DNA of 64,000 nucleotides, taken from assembly GCF_026212465.1 (NCBI RefSeq), contig NC_080047.1, positions 36,610,674 to 36,674,673 on the forward strand, in the 5' to 3' direction. The translations under genes and the position numbers were made by a program. Under the pieces are notes generated by a model. The model was not told the origin of the DNA and searched no databases. It saw only the letters and a list, made by a program, of their open reading frames with translations. This document shows, piece by piece, positions 45,201-58,860 of the stretch (the first letter of the stretch is position 1; each line of letters begins with the position of its first letter). This stretch comes from Amaranthus tricolor. Lineage: Eukaryota; Streptophyta; Magnoliopsida; Caryophyllales; Amaranthaceae.

Positions 45201-48139
45201 AAACTAATGTACATAGGATAAGCAGCCTGATGATAAAAATTAGTTCCATTGTCAAAAAAATACATGGAGTTTTGGCTCTCAGATTTTATGGTTATGAACT
45301 TTAAAACTTCCTCCAGTTTGAAGCATTCACAAAATTCCATCAAAAGAGATGTCTTGGACTCTTCACCAATGAATTTTTAAGGAAGACCAGAAACTTCCTA
45401 GCAGAATATACACAAGCTAAGATATGACAGGAAAATTTGTGAAAAAGCTGAATACAATAAATCAAGCAGTGACTAGCACTATGCATTAGGCTCATAATTT
45501 GTACCCTAATTCATACCCAGAGGCAAGATGACCAAAAGAGTTCATGTTACACATCTGCAAAGCTTTTAACCAACAAAAGAAAACTTCTCTTTACTTTCTA
45601 TGGGACAATTTTCTAGGAATACCCATCATGAAGAACATTGCAAGGACAGTGTAGTTATCAAAATAAGCATCAACTACAGTTAAATTACAAATGAAGGTGA
45701 AGGCCAATTATTGAACAACCTCATATTTGCATCAATCAGTCATTTCCAGTTGCACAACAAAAATAAATAAAACACTCTTACTGATGATCATATGATCGAC
45801 TCGAAGTATAGAACAATTAATAAACTGCTTATGCAACAACATGAACTTAATGATAAGTTCATAAATAAAATCTTGACGGTTTTCCTATATAACCTTCATA
45901 AGCATAACAAAGTTAAATACTGTCAAAGAAAACTAAATCACTAAACTCTTCTAAGTCACATAAACAATCAAAAAGCATCGCCAACTTATACAAGAAAAGA
46001 TATTCAACCACAAAGTACCTAGACTAAAAGGGCTTGCTGTAACTTATCTGTCGATATTTTGGATCATAGAATTCTAATCAAGTCAGTTCAACTGAAAAGC
46101 TTTAAAAAAGTCAACAACTTGTTTTTTTGAAATAGCTTTTCTTTTCGGGATTTAATTAGTTATTCAATGTTTAGCAGCTCCAAGAGTCTATAGACTAAAG
46201 TAGTCGTATAAAATTAAGAAAAATATAATTCATGAAACATTTCAGAATTCAAATAATATCTTATGATCACTTCATGCCATTTCTCTCTTACTAGGAAAGG
46301 GTTCATAATACAATAATTTATAATCTGTCTAATGCCATTTAAAAAGATTTTTAAAAAAACAATAAAATTAGAATTGGTTGTACTACTTGACTAGAAAAGC
46401 TTATATTAGATCACACAACCAACGACAATGACACTTTCTTTGTTCACTTTACAGTGCAGATTTCAGATTATACGTCAAACTTTGCCCATTATCTTAGTAA
46501 TAACATAATTCTATACAACAACACATTATTTCATTACTCCAATATCATAAAATGCCTCCCACCTAGGATGGAGATTTGGGGGTCAAATATACGCAACATT
46601 ACCCTTATTAGTGATAACACATTAGTCATGTAGCATACATCATTAAGGCTCTTAGTAGCATACATCATTTGCAACTTACATATATAAGAAATGCTTATGA
46701 TTTAATAACACATTTTATTATCGAATGTTATAATCTAAATTAAGGCTCAGTCATTGTCCTTGTTGTTTATAATCCGAATATAAAACTTTATCAAAATAGT
46801 ATGGTGGAACATATTGGTCAATATTCATTCCAAAGGATAGGAGTAATCACTCATCAAAAGGCGGCTGAACTGAAGTTTATCCCTTGAGTTACCCTTTTAA
46901 AAAGAAATTATGAAGTGCTCCATCAATCATTCACAAGCCAACAAATTTGTTGGAACTATTTAATGGCTTTATAAGTCAAACACTAGATAAAAATTTAGTT
47001 TTTATTTCTAATCGTCCATATAATACAGCATTAGTCATCACCCCATAAGAACAAACAATATACATGACTAGAAGTTTATGTCATCTAAATTTTCACCCCA
47101 ATCTTAAACGTCCTAATATTAAACCAATCAGTATTCATTAAACAAAAAGCATCTTCTATTGGTATTATGCTCCTTGAATATTCCAACAAAAACAGCAACA
47201 TTAGGGAAGCAGTAGGAAGTAATAACAAAGTGAACAGAACCTTATCAAACAGTTTTGAACATTTAGGGGACCAGTTAAGCATTCGTTTCTACATGCATAG
47301 AAAACCAATTTCAAAAGCATTTTTCTACCTTATATGTTTACAATTCGATAGCTACAGACTCGGCTAAAAGAAATCATAATCTCACATTTTTCTTCCATTG
47401 ATTAAATTTAAATATAAAATAATTTAAAAGGCAATGAACCTTTCTAAATACTTTTACAGATAAAGTTTTCTTGATTACTAAAAACACTAATAATATATAA
47501 GTAAAAAAAAAGTTAAATATAATCGGGGTCTATAATTACCTTCAGCGACCTCTCCCATTGAACATATTTCAAAACCCCTCTGTATTGAAAATAATACTAA
47601 AAGATTACTGGTATTTTTATAAGTCTACCATTGTAACTTCAGTTTTTTGTTCATTTCATTTGATGAGATTTTTTTATATAAAACCCAGTCCCGTGTCAAT
47701 AGTCAGTGCTAAATACAGTAACAGCACTATAAACAGTAAAAATCGAATCATAAGTTTGTAACAAAACCATCAATGATAATGATTCCAATTTCTAATGAAT
47801 ATAATAAAATAAATTAAATCCGAATCAAATTGCCAAGATAGAATTGGAGTAATTAAAACCGATTAAAAAACAGGGGAAATAACAAAAAAAAACCAGAAAA
47901 AAAGGAAAAAAAACAAAAATAAATTGGTATACCGTCGAACCAGCACGAATAGAACGACGAGAAAGAGCGGATGCGAATTGGCGGCAGCGACGGTAAGTAT
48001 CGCGCCAAGTGTAGCGAACGCGGCCATGGATGACAGAAGGTCTGTTGGGATGAACAGTAGCTGCTCTTTCTAAGAACCATAAAGGAGTTAAAGCTGTGTA
48101 ATTTGCTGGATTTTTGGGTAGATCATCGATATCCTCCAT
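42294..48139 (-). CDS. AAE7: Peroxisomal acyl-activating enzyme (acetate/butyrate-CoA ligase AAE7-like)
   Basis: Three exons on the minus strand: 48139-47933 (69 codons), 45130-44546 (195 codons) and 43190-42294 (298 codons plus TAA). All junctions are GT-AG and phase 0, giving 562 residues, close to the family's usual ~570. It is an AMP-forming ligase that converts short-chain acids to acyl-CoA. Residues 197-207 are the AMP-binding YTSGTTASPKG loop, 336-344 YGLSETYGP, 425-431 GWFHSGD, 445-459 DRSKDIIISGGENIS, and 535-544 PKTATGKIQK with the catalytic Lys at 541. The C-terminus is SRL, a PTS1 peroxisome signal, matching AAE7/ACN1, which feeds acetate into the glyoxylate cycle. The start Met precedes the conserved DIDDLPKNPANYTALTPLWFL. 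All motifs are intact. Other AAE family members (e.g. AAE11) are possible, but the N-terminus and SRL favour AAE7. Confidence 0.95.
43191..44545 (-). other. AAE intron 2
   Basis: 1,355-bp phase-0 intron with donor CAG/GTAATT at 44546/44545 and acceptor CTGTAG at 43191. AT-rich; no transposon recognised. Confidence 0.9.
45131..47932 (-). other. AAE intron 1
   Basis: 2,802-bp phase-0 intron with donor ACG/GTATAC at 47933/47932 and acceptor AACAG at 45131. It is long for a plant intron; no bounded transposon was recognised in it. Short reading frames inside (for example 47085-47367) show no domain. Confidence 0.9.
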
Positions 48140-48200
48140 TTTTGAATGAGATTTCTCTCTCTAGATGAATCCAAGAAATGCAGATAAAACGGATGAATGT

Positions 48201-48271
48201 AGAGAGAGAGAGAGAAAGTGAGGATGGCACCTTTTGGTGTAGAAGGAGAGGCAAACACCAGTGTTTATATA
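48201..48271 (-). promoter_or_regulatory. AAE7: Core promoter of the AAE gene
   Basis: On the minus strand a TATA box TATATAAA lies at 48271-48264, about 125 bases upstream of the ATG. A pyrimidine patch CTTTCTCTCTCTCTCTCT lies in the predicted leader (about 48222-48201), a common plant core-promoter element. A leader of about 95-100 bases is inferred. Confidence 0.65.
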
Positions 48272-48279
48272 TTGTTGCT

Positions 48280-48642
48280 CGTGTGACTTTGCGTTTTGTT
48301 TTACTCTTCGTCTTATCTGAAAATTGCATTATTTATTTTTAACTCAAAATTTGTAAATAATCCTATCAATGTTCATTAATCAAAATATTCCTAATTATTT
48401 TTTAATTCTATATACCCTACTTATTGAAATACCTAATATACTTATTATTTATGAGAATATAAACTCTTTCTTTGAAATCGTTTTATTGAGAGACAGTTCC
48501 ACATAAGAATATTTGATAAAAGTAATTAATGTTTACCATTTTAATTTTAACGTCTTTTAATGCTCATGCTCAACCAATATATTTTACATTAAATTTATTT
48601 TTATATTTTTAATACATTTGGTAATTACATACTTCTATTTCT
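48280..48642. other. AT-rich upstream flank
   Basis: Upstream region of the AAE gene up to the copia remnant. No specific element recognised. Confidence 0.5.
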
Positions 48643-48890
48643 TGTTGGAAATACTTTACATGTGAGACAAGATCCCACATCGATAAAATAGTGGGTTGTG
48701 GACTTGTATATATATTGGGTGGGCTAATTTTTCCACTAACATATGATTTTGGGAAACAATGAACATCACCAAGTGTATGTGTAAGTCAACGCTCTTGACC
48801 CGTGGGTTTGTGGGTCTGAGCCCACGGGCATCTCGTGTCCACACGAATCAGTCGCGGTGAGATTATGTGATGAATTGTCACGGCCTAACA
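48643..48890 (+). repeat. Copia-type LTR with primer binding site
   Basis: Starts TGTTGGAAATAC and ends CGGCCTAACA. It is directly followed by TTGTATCAGAGCC (48891-48903), one base short of the usual TTGGTATCAGAGCC primer site, so this is a 5' LTR in + orientation. The shared ATCCCACATCGATAAA segment links it to the LTR at 51872-52059. This type of short LTR is common in Ale/Retrofit-like copia elements. Confidence 0.72.
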
Positions 48891-49055
48891 TTGTATCAGA
48901 GCCAATGGTGGTTCCTTGGATATGATGTGGCTCACATGTGAAAGGGAGAAGGAAGTCCACTTCTACAAATACAACACATGATAGTTGTGATGAATCCTAA
49001 GGTAATTAAAGGGGACAAGCAGCACAAGCATTTACTTCGATAAGAATAATCACGT

Positions 49056-49567
49056 TTTGCTAGCCTACATAGACGCAGATTAGGCGGGAGATCGTGATGG
49101 CAGAAAGTCCACTTTTGAGTACGTTACCTTGATGGGTGGAAATCTGGTTACATGAAGATGTAAGAAACACAAAATAGTTGCCCTTTCAAGTGTTGAAGTA
49201 GAGTTTCGAGGAATTACTAAAGAGATAACAGAAATCCTATGGATTCGAACTCATGAATGAGCTTGGTTTTGCACAAAAGACAGTATGTGAACTTTATTAT
49301 GATAACAAAGCAGCTATCAGCATTTCAAGGAATCCAGTTTAACATGATAGAACGAAACATGTCGAGATGATAGACATATCATAAAAGAAAACTTGAAGGG
49401 AAAATCATCAGTCTACCATTTGTTGGATCGATGGATCAACTTGCAGATATTCTCACAAAGGTCGTTAATTCTAAAGCTTTTGGTACAACATTGGGCAAGT
49501 TGGGCATTGGAGATCCTACGATCCAACTTGAAGGAGAGTGTAGGAAATAAAGTAGTACATCAATATA
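49056..49567 (+). pseudogene. Copia RNase H fragment
   Basis: With frameshifts, the plus strand reads AYIDAD, a stop where Trp is usual, AGDRDGRKST, GGNLVT, KIVALSSVEVEFRGI, LWIRTHE, LYYDNKAAISISRNPV, HDRTKHVE and a C-terminal LEGEC block. This is the end of a copia polyprotein. Together with the LTR 160 bases upstream it is an internally deleted copia element; most of gag and pol is missing. The following 49570-49650 may be the start of a decayed 3' LTR. Confidence 0.8.
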
Positions 49568-49649
49568 TTTGTAAATTAGAAAAGTAGTATAACTTATTAT
49601 TTTTGTTTCCTTTATTAGCTAAGTAAGTAATTCTTCATCAAACTCAATG

Positions 49650-50950
49650 CAAACCAAGTATTCAAACCTAAACCCTAATCTCAATATTTTTTTTACATTT
49701 TGATTTTATTTATTTCTCCCTAACTTTATTCTTAACATTTTTGTAAATTTTATAATTCTTACATGTTTCCATTACTTTTATTTTGACTTTTGAATGTAAA
49801 TAATCTCCAAATTTTTTCCTTAACTTTATTATTTAATAAATTTTTCTCTTCTATTAATCTTATTATTAATTTTTTACCAAACCAAATCAGAGGGAATAGT
49901 ATCGAGTTTGTTTTGCAATATTTTTTATCAAGAGATTCTCATTTTAATTAAACTTTTCATTGGCTTATTAATTTTTTTGTATTTTAATATCATCTTTGTA
50001 ATTTAGTTTTTATTATTATTAATATTGTCTCAGCAATTATTAAATCAGTAGCTCATTTGATTCCCAAGCCATTTTAGTGGGACCAATGAGTATGTGTCAC
50101 TAATTTGCCTTTTGGAGATTGGGGCACATATTAACGCAAGCTTATTAAGGATTATGAGGGGTGAGTGAATGAGAGTGAATTGATCAAGTGTGGAGAAAAA
50201 TAAAGCCCACAAAAAGGGGTATAAAATGAAATAAAGGGGGGAAATTGATAAATTGAAGCCCACAAAGTGCGAAAAATCAATTGTTGTTGGGACCTATCTC
50301 TATTCTAGGGTCCAAATCTATTCTTCCCCATTTATTTTTTGATTTTTAAGTTCATTTATCAACTCTTTGGCACTTATAATATTCAACAATTTTTGTATGA
50401 AATTATCTTACGATGAGATAGATCTATACAAGCAGTGTAAATCATTTGTATTTAGAATAAATTTAATTCAAAGCTTAATCTAAATTATTTTTTGTACTTT
50501 TATAATAAATTAGAATTGGATCAGCCTATATTAAGTTGTCTCACATGTGACACGGTCTTAATAAATAATTTGTCTATAATATTTAATAAAATCTATGATA
50601 AAAAATATTTATTAAAATTCATTTCATAAAATTTAATAGAAATAATTTTAACTTAATAAAATAAAATAAATTTAATAAAATCTATTTACTTCAATAAATA
50701 TAAATATAACAACTCCATTAAAAATAAATATTTTTTTAAATGAACAAGAGTAAGTTCTTTTCCCTAAAATAAGTCTAATTCAGTAATAAATTCATTTGAT
50801 AAAAGCTTGGTGTTATTGAATTGAACATTAAAAACAACGTAAAACTAAGCATGATTCTAGACTCTAGTGAAAGGTAAAAAAATTGCAAATATGTGACTCT
50901 ACCACCTTGGTATTTTTATTTGATTTCCAATTATTGGGTTATTTATCATC
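49650..50950. other. AT-rich spacer
   Basis: No gene. Around 50400-50580 there are CTTACGATGAGATAG and GTCTCACATGTGACACGGTC motifs related to the GAGACGGTCTCA-type repeats found elsewhere in the window. Confidence 0.5.
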
Positions 50951-50955
50951 ACTAA

Positions 50956-51010
50956 ATTAATATTGTATTTTTATTCGAATTCTTATACAATAACTATGTT
51001 GTTATTATAT

Positions 51011-51039
<29 letters not shown>
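50956..51039. repeat. Long perfect palindromic hairpin
   Basis: Arms 50956-50987 and 51008-51039 are exact reverse complements over 32 bases, with a 20-base loop in which the pairing continues for six more bases after one mismatch. The right arm borders the dispersed repeat copy at 51040-51765. Confidence 0.93.

Positions 51040-52059
<1,020 letters not shown>

Positions 52060-52092
<33 letters not shown>
52060..52092. repeat. (TA)n microsatellite, right part
   Basis: Continuation of the TA run after the solo LTR. Confidence 0.9.
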
Positions 52093-52093
<1 letters not shown>

Positions 52094-52804
52094 TTTATGA
52101 TGTTTAATATTGTTAGGTGTTGGTATTTTTATTTTGAATTTTAGTATAACAGCAATTTGCGATTATAAAAGTTTTTTATTTTTAAGAACACAATATTTTA
52201 ATTTTTATATGTTATTGAGGAAACTAAAAACCATAAGAATAACATAAAAGTAAAATAAATCCATCCTCTATGTTGATATTTATTAAAAAAATTTTATTGG
52301 GGATTCGCAAAGTATCGTTTAAGATAGTGTATAGACAATATTGAAAAACACTCCTTATAACTAAAAACTAAAGCAAAAATTCATAATCAATAATTGTGAT
52401 TTGCTTTAAATAGACAAAAATTATAATAATAAAATAAATAAAACCAAAAAAGATGAATTAAAATAACAAAACTCTCATCCTATCAAATTCTACCACATAA
52501 GGGTGATTTATTAATCTCACAAATAATCGTTATTTTCTAAGACCGTCTCCAGGAGCAAGGAAAAGTTATCGAAACTGGGAATATACTTGCAATCGAGCGA
52601 CCAGTGTTTTGGCTTAATTCTCTTCTCTATCAGTGTTTTGGTTTTTCTTTTGATATATCAAGTCTTAATTTTTTAAAAAAAGTGAGCAAGAAGTAGGAGC
52701 AAATTAGTAGTATCATATTGTAGAATCTTACGATCCTACAAATAGCTTATATACGAAAAATTGTCTTTTACATGCTCATAATTATTAATTTTAAAAGTTT
52801 AATA
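52093..52804. other. AT-rich spacer
   Basis: No feature recognised. Confidence 0.5.
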
Positions 52805-53061
52805 CTCACTCTAATTCACTAGTAATGTTCCATTTGTTTTTTGGACACTATTTATCTCTTACTCTTAATTTGTATTTTATTATTAATTTATAAGTTAAAA
52901 CATAGTCAAGTGAGATCTTATTTGATTCGTCTCAATGCAAGAATTATTCATATCAACTTTTTATAATTTTTTAATTATGCACAATTAGAATTATTAAGAA
53001 TTAAATAAGTGCATTTAATAGGATGAAAGCAAATGAAACATTACAAGTGAATTGGAGAGAG
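52805..53061. mobile_element. Stowaway MITE
   Basis: Termini CTCACTCTAATTCACT and AGTGAATTGGAGAGAG, flanked by TA on both sides (52803-52804 and 53062-53063). 257 bp. It is clearly the same family as 60706-60964. Confidence 0.88.
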
Positions 53062-53469
53062 TAATAGGAAAATTTTATATGATGGCAAGTAGTTTTAGAG
53101 AAATGAGAGTGGTAAAACCTTATTTTGTTTTTTCCACGGCAACAAAGTTTCAACTTGACAAAATTCGTAGCAACTTTCATTAAAAAAAATCAAATTCTAT
53201 CAACTTAAATATTATTTTAATTTTCTTTTAGTCTTTTTATTAAAAAAAGTCAAAACCCTCACTCCTAGTCCTAACCATACCACCTCTTCCTCACCGTGCC
53301 CATTCCCATTCATGGAGGCTTGGAGCTTTCTGTGACTCTTTATGTTTAACCATAAGTACATTTGCATACCCATTTCTGATTTTCCTTCATTTTCCTGTTG
53401 CTTCTCTTTCTATCTCTAGAAAAATGCACCAGGGTGATTCTTGAAGAAGATTCTTACAAGGAAGGGGAT

Positions 53470-55330
53470 TGATAAACCCCATTTTGATTCCCTTTATGCG
53501 TGATATTTATCATGTTTCTATGCGGTTTTTTTTACATCTCAATCCATTTTCTAGAATTTACATTCCTTTTCAAGGGAAGCATGTATTTGTTCGTGTTTTT
53601 GTAGGTTTTCGACCTTTTTTCGAGCAAAAGCGTGTCAGACATGATGTTTCCTAATCTCTCGGAGGTTTTGAGAACAAATGAATCAAAGTTGAGAAAGAAA
53701 TGAGTTCAAGAGGTGAAAAAAGAGTCCAAACCAAGTAAAGCAAGATTCATCGTTCATGGAAAGGCTCACTTAAGTGCAAATGAAGGTCTACTCACTTGGA
53801 TTTTGGTAGATGTTTTGATGGAAGATAAAAGTTGGGTTCGTTAGCTTTGAATTGATTGATCACTCATCGAATTCGAAGTTATAATGAAAGAGATAGAGCA
53901 TTTCCAAAATGACGTGCGGAGATCGACCAATCAATGTTATGAGGACGGTGTTCCAGAATGTTTTTGACATTTACATTGGAGATCGATAACCCAACACGCG
54001 TGCATCAGCAAGCTCCAAAAGTTTCGAACCAGCAACCACCAGGAAAGCATGCACCACTTAAGACCAACTGAGACTGCTCCTTCTTTTGTAACTTATTACA
54101 GCGCTAATTATATACACCTTAAGAATTATTGACGAAGCTTTACAAGAATCTAGAATAGCAAGCAGCAAAGGGAATAAGCGAGTAGGCAGTAGCTTTTCTT
54201 AGTTTCCTTCCTCTTTTCCCTACTTCACTCTTATAAACCCTAACTTTCTTTTCTTAATTTTTCTTAGGTTTAATTTAATGTCTTCCATCAACATTTCATT
54301 TCTATGATTTATTTTGTTTAGATTTTTGTTATTTTTATCTTTTATTGATATTTATTCAAAGTTTCAAGCCATTTTCATAGAGCATTGGTGATGAATTTTT
54401 ATGGGTTTTTGTTATTTGCTCTTCAATCTTCCTTATATTTTGTGGGTAAATTCTAATCCTCATTATTTTTAGTACTTCACTATTTATTTGTTGATTTTAG
54501 TTAATTTATGATATTTCTCAATTGCTCTTAGTTATTTGCTCTTGTCTTCGTTTATATTTTTTCATTGGTGTTTGATTGAGATTTTTGTATATTTGCTATA
54601 TTAATGATTTTGATGTTGATGATGATTATTAATGATATGATCATGCTTATAATTAGTGAGTAGTTGTCTAGGGTTAGGGGTTGATTCATCTTGTGCTAAT
54701 GGATTGATTATGGTTAGAAATGGGTCGATGTTGGTTTGATTGTGAACCCGGAAATTGGGTCACTCCGCTTATTGAGTTGAGGTCACCGGATTGCCTTTCA
54801 AGCACCAACGAGAGTTGGGTTTGTTGGAGTTTCAAGCTCCTCTCAATGGGTAGAGTCAAGGGCAAGGGATCAACGAGAGTTGACCTTTGCACTCAACCCA
54901 TGGAACGAGAATTTTACCCTTCACCTATGAGAGTAGGGAAGGATTGACGGGTTGTTGGATTTTTATTGCCCGTAGGTCTTGTTCTCTCTCACGAGAGTGA
55001 TGGGAACGGGATTCTCGGAGGTGATCCCAAGCCCGATCTAGGATCGGATCGCTCTTTGTATTTGAATCCACACCTTTGCAATCAAGCCAAAGTAAACCCT
55101 GAGCTAACCATAAAAGGTTCGTTGCACACGAGTTAGCCCCTACCCCGATGCTTCTTTGTTTGTTGCTTTCATTGTGGTGACCATAGCTTAGACTATCATT
55201 TATCCCTAATTAAATGATACTCCAACACCTAATGAGGCCCTAAGTCTCGCAACTCATCTCCCTGTGGACCGACCCCCTACTTGCCGCTACACTTGTGTAG
55301 TTTTAGTTAAGGGTGTTTATAAATTTTGTT
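53470..55330 (+). repeat. LTR-like sequence of Ty3/gypsy type
   Basis: The start TGATAAACCCC at 53470 is a common plant gypsy LTR start. The end region CTCCCTGTGGACCGACCCC..ACTTGCCGCTACACTTGTGTAG and GGGTGTTTATAAATTTTGTTTGAT (55257-55335) resembles the end of Athila/Tat LTRs. In between lies a moderately GC-rich region with repeated CACGAGAGT/CAACGAGAGTTG motifs. No second LTR, primer site or coding region is present in the window, so it may be a solo LTR or a fragment. Boundaries are approximate. Confidence 0.45.
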
Positions 55331-55335
55331 TGATT

Positions 55336-57240
55336 ACAGGCTTTAGCAACGACACATAAAAAATCCTCTGTTAGGGATACTAAATTTGGTATGACTCCGA
55401 TTGCGATTGAGCAATTGCCGCCGCCATAACCACCAGAAAACGATGAGGGTTTTCTTGGCATCCCAGGTGCTCGAATTCCACTTGAAGAACCCACGAGGAG
55501 TTCTGTTTCCATTAATGGAGACGGACCAATTCGTGGTGGAGCTTCTCAGACTGACTACTATTGTTATTTGTGGTCGAGGAGGATGAGTCTTGTTAGGACA
55601 AGCTCAACTCGAAAAACAGTAGTTGTTGTAGTTGCTGAGATGGATGAATTGAAAAATAGTGGTGAATCTAAGATTCTCCTTCTTGTGAGTTAACAATTTT
55701 TTTAACGAAATTTGATACGGATTTTATATTATTAAAATATTATTCCTACCATGCGGAAAAAACTAAAAAAAATACTACTACTCGTGTTTATCTAAAATGG
55801 ATATGATACGAAATTCCTCAAACACTATGAAATTGTTTAGTCAGAAATCACAATAATAAATGTTAATTGTTGAGAAAATTAATTTTAATTGTGGCCAATT
55901 TAAAAATTTTAATAAAAAATTTTTGGGGCCCTCTTGGCTCTTAGCCGCAATAAAATTACTGATTGATATGATTTCTGATGCACGTTAATTAACTCTCAAC
56001 TTTAGTATTGGTCAGTAATTTATGAACAAAAGGAACACACTTGCAACACTCGTCAACAACAATTATGTAGTAGACATATGTAGTAGACACATGCCACCTG
56101 TTTGATCATTGGTACTAAATAATGATAATAAAAATATTTTGTAATATAAATTTTGCTAAAATATATAATAAAATTTTGATAAAAAAAAAATTTTTTTTTC
56201 TTATAATTTTTAATTACTACTTAATATCACATTTTCATATAATAATACTTTGAAATGAGATTAATGAAGAAAATAAAAGAAAAATTAAATGACTACAAGT
56301 ATGGTAAATGTTAATGTTATCCACATGATATCCCTAAAATTTAGGTCTTTTAATTTTTGCACCATGTCGAGTCATCCATGATTTGAGCCATAGAATCTAA
56401 AGGACTTCAAAAAACAAACTCATAATTGTGCATGCTTTTTAGTAAGTAATGAAGTGCAGAAGTAGAGGTTTTGGGCTTAAATCTTGCTCCTTCAGTCCTC
56501 TGTTTTATAAAATTGATAATTACTCATTTTATTCTGCCCTCTAATTTACAAGCCAAGATTTGTAACTGTAAACTTGGATCCAAAATCTAAAGAATTTCTT
56601 GCTAGAGCCTAGATGCGATCTACTTCACAATCCCTTTGAATTTCCTAGATAGTGACATATTGTAAGTACAGTTGTTTAAAAAAGAGTCGATGATCCGATA
56701 TTTACCTGCCCATTAAATCGAATTCCACATTGACCTGACTTTAAATTGAATCTTAAATTATGTTAAATCCCATATGAATACAAAATCTGATTTTAAACCC
56801 ATCTAAGGCACTTGATCCGAAATCAACCCAATACCAATTACCACAAACCTCTATTTTGTGAGAAAATTATCACTTTTAATGACAAACTCAGCAGAGAGAA
56901 AATAGTTACTCTAATTGGAATTTACATAGAAGTAAAATATTATACAACTAATCCCCGTACTTTTCTTATCCCATTAATTTGTTCAAATAATAATTGTTCC
57001 AATAATAATAATTTGGTTAACAATTACACAATTAATTAATACATGAAGGCTCCAAAGAATATCCAGATCCAAGTTAAGACATTACTATTCCACTATAATA
57101 TTGCTAGTTTGCTACTACTACACTACTACCTACTCCGCCGTTTTATAAATTGATGTTTAGCTGGCCGATTAAGGTCAAATTTGTACTCTTAAGACTACTT
57201 TAATCCTCTCGTTAATAATTTGATTTTTGCCAATTAGCTT
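55336..57240. other. Spacer with no clear gene
   Basis: The short GC-richer stretch 55390-55690 opens frames on both strands without recognisable domains. At 56096-56250, CCTGTTTGATCATTGGTACTAAATAATGATAAT looks like a decayed copy of the Tourist-like MITE at 38156. The rest is AT-rich. Confidence 0.4.
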
Positions 57241-57242
57241 TA

Positions 57243-57410
57243 CACAAATTCTTAGATGAGACGGTCTAATGATAAGACTATTTCTATTAGACTGACTCAT
57301 GTACATTAAATCTATGAAAGTGACATTTATAATTTTAAAGTGATTAATAAAAATAATAGCTAATTATATATACATGTCACAAAATAAGACGGTCTTATAT
57401 AAGATGAGCT
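57243..57410. repeat. MITE-like repeat with GAGACGGTCT ends
   Basis: The left end TTCTTAGATGAGACGGTCTA and the right end, reverse-complemented as CTTATATAAGACCGTCTTA, form an imperfect inverted repeat around AT-rich text. A decayed relative lies at 63432-63595. Confidence 0.5.
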
Positions 57411-58185
57411 GTTATTTTTATTATTTAAGTGTCATAGACGTCTATAATTGAAGTTGATTTCTAAATGCAACCTAATAAACATTAAGAAAACAATATATTA
57501 TTAGTATAATTATTTAATAATCTCGAATAAATTCACATAGAAGTATTTTTCTACATTTTAGCATTTCAAGAATACATATTAGCAATCAATTGATTCAATT
57601 TGAATTACAATCATCATATTATCCATAATAATTAATAATAATTATCGTTGTATAAAAAATGATAAATCATATCAATAAAGACGGATGCAGCGAAAGAGGT
57701 ATATAACAAAAATTTTTATATTAGTATCTTTTACATTGTCGTTACATTTACAATTATAATTGTTATATATAACACTAACATATTGATTAAAGAATTTTGG
57801 AATCACTTCTATATTGAGATATATCGATGCATAGTATATTGATTTTTATCCTAAGAATTTGATTAAGAAAAATATAATAGAACCTTTGACTAATACAAAA
57901 CATATTTTAAAAAATCTAGAGCATTAATAAAATAACATATTACATCTGTTATATGTAATTTAACTTTTAAATGATAAATTTTGAATGTCAAAAACATTAC
58001 TCCCTTCAATTTAGTCTATTAGTTCCATTTGTTTTGACATGTTTACCAATACAATATTTCTATAGTTAATATCTTTAATATTACATAATTTAAGAATATA
58101 AAAGGTTAATTTTAATAATCATTGTACTAGATTGAGAATTAAATATGCATTAAAAGTAATTGATGAATAAATAAAAAAATAGCCC

Positions 58186-58430
58186 ATTTTATATGAGATT
58201 ATCTCATCATGAGACATGTCGATATAATTAGTCCATTTCTTTAATTGATTACTTTAAAATCGTAAGTAATCATTTTAGGTTTATAAATAATCACTTTAAA
58301 TCTTTAAAAAGTTATTATTTTAAAATTATAAGTGATCACTTTAATGTTATAAGTGATCACTTTAAGACTGAAAATGTATATTAGGCCAGCAAAATAAAGA
58401 TGATCTCATCGTGAGACCGTCTCATTTAAG
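58186..58430. repeat. MITE-like repeat with GTGATCAC internal repeats
   Basis: Imperfect inverted ends, ATGAGATTATCTCATCATGAGAC and its partner ATGAGACGGTCTCACGATGAG (each under 25 bases), enclose several copies of an AAGTGATCACTTTAA-like palindromic unit (58262-58365). It is related to fragments flanking the LINE/copia block near 24260-24345 and 37955-38040. Confidence 0.5.
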
Positions 58431-58788
58431 AATCAGTGATTAAAAAAATATACGTTATTTCTCTCATAACAAATACTCTCATAAATGGTTTCAATAAAAA
58501 AAATCATACATAAAATTGCCATTCTTATATAACCTAACTAGCAACTTCAATATTAGTTATTTCGAGAAATAACATGTTAAAGAAAAATTAACATTAAACA
58601 GAATTAATGATCATCATATATAATAAATTTAATACTAACAACTAAAAAAAAAAAAAATTCTAAGGTTCAAATGCGTTCTGTGTAGTTATTACTGTTTGTA
58701 ATCATTTACCACTTAATTATTCAGATTTAAGCAAATAATAATACATTTGCGTAATACACAAGTATGTAAACAAGTATTTAAATAAAAA

Positions 58789-58860
58789 TTAGTGATTAAT
58801 AAGTAAATTTTTTCATTTCTTAAATTAGTGATTAATAAGTAAATTTTTTCATTTCTTAAA
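58789..58860. repeat. 36-bp exact tandem duplication
   Basis: The units 58789-58824 and 58825-58860 are identical, beginning TTAGTGATTAATAAG. Confidence 0.95.

Noticed and set aside
55303..55590. Overlapping short frames in a GC-richer patch
   Set aside because: No domain recognised and no supporting gene structure.
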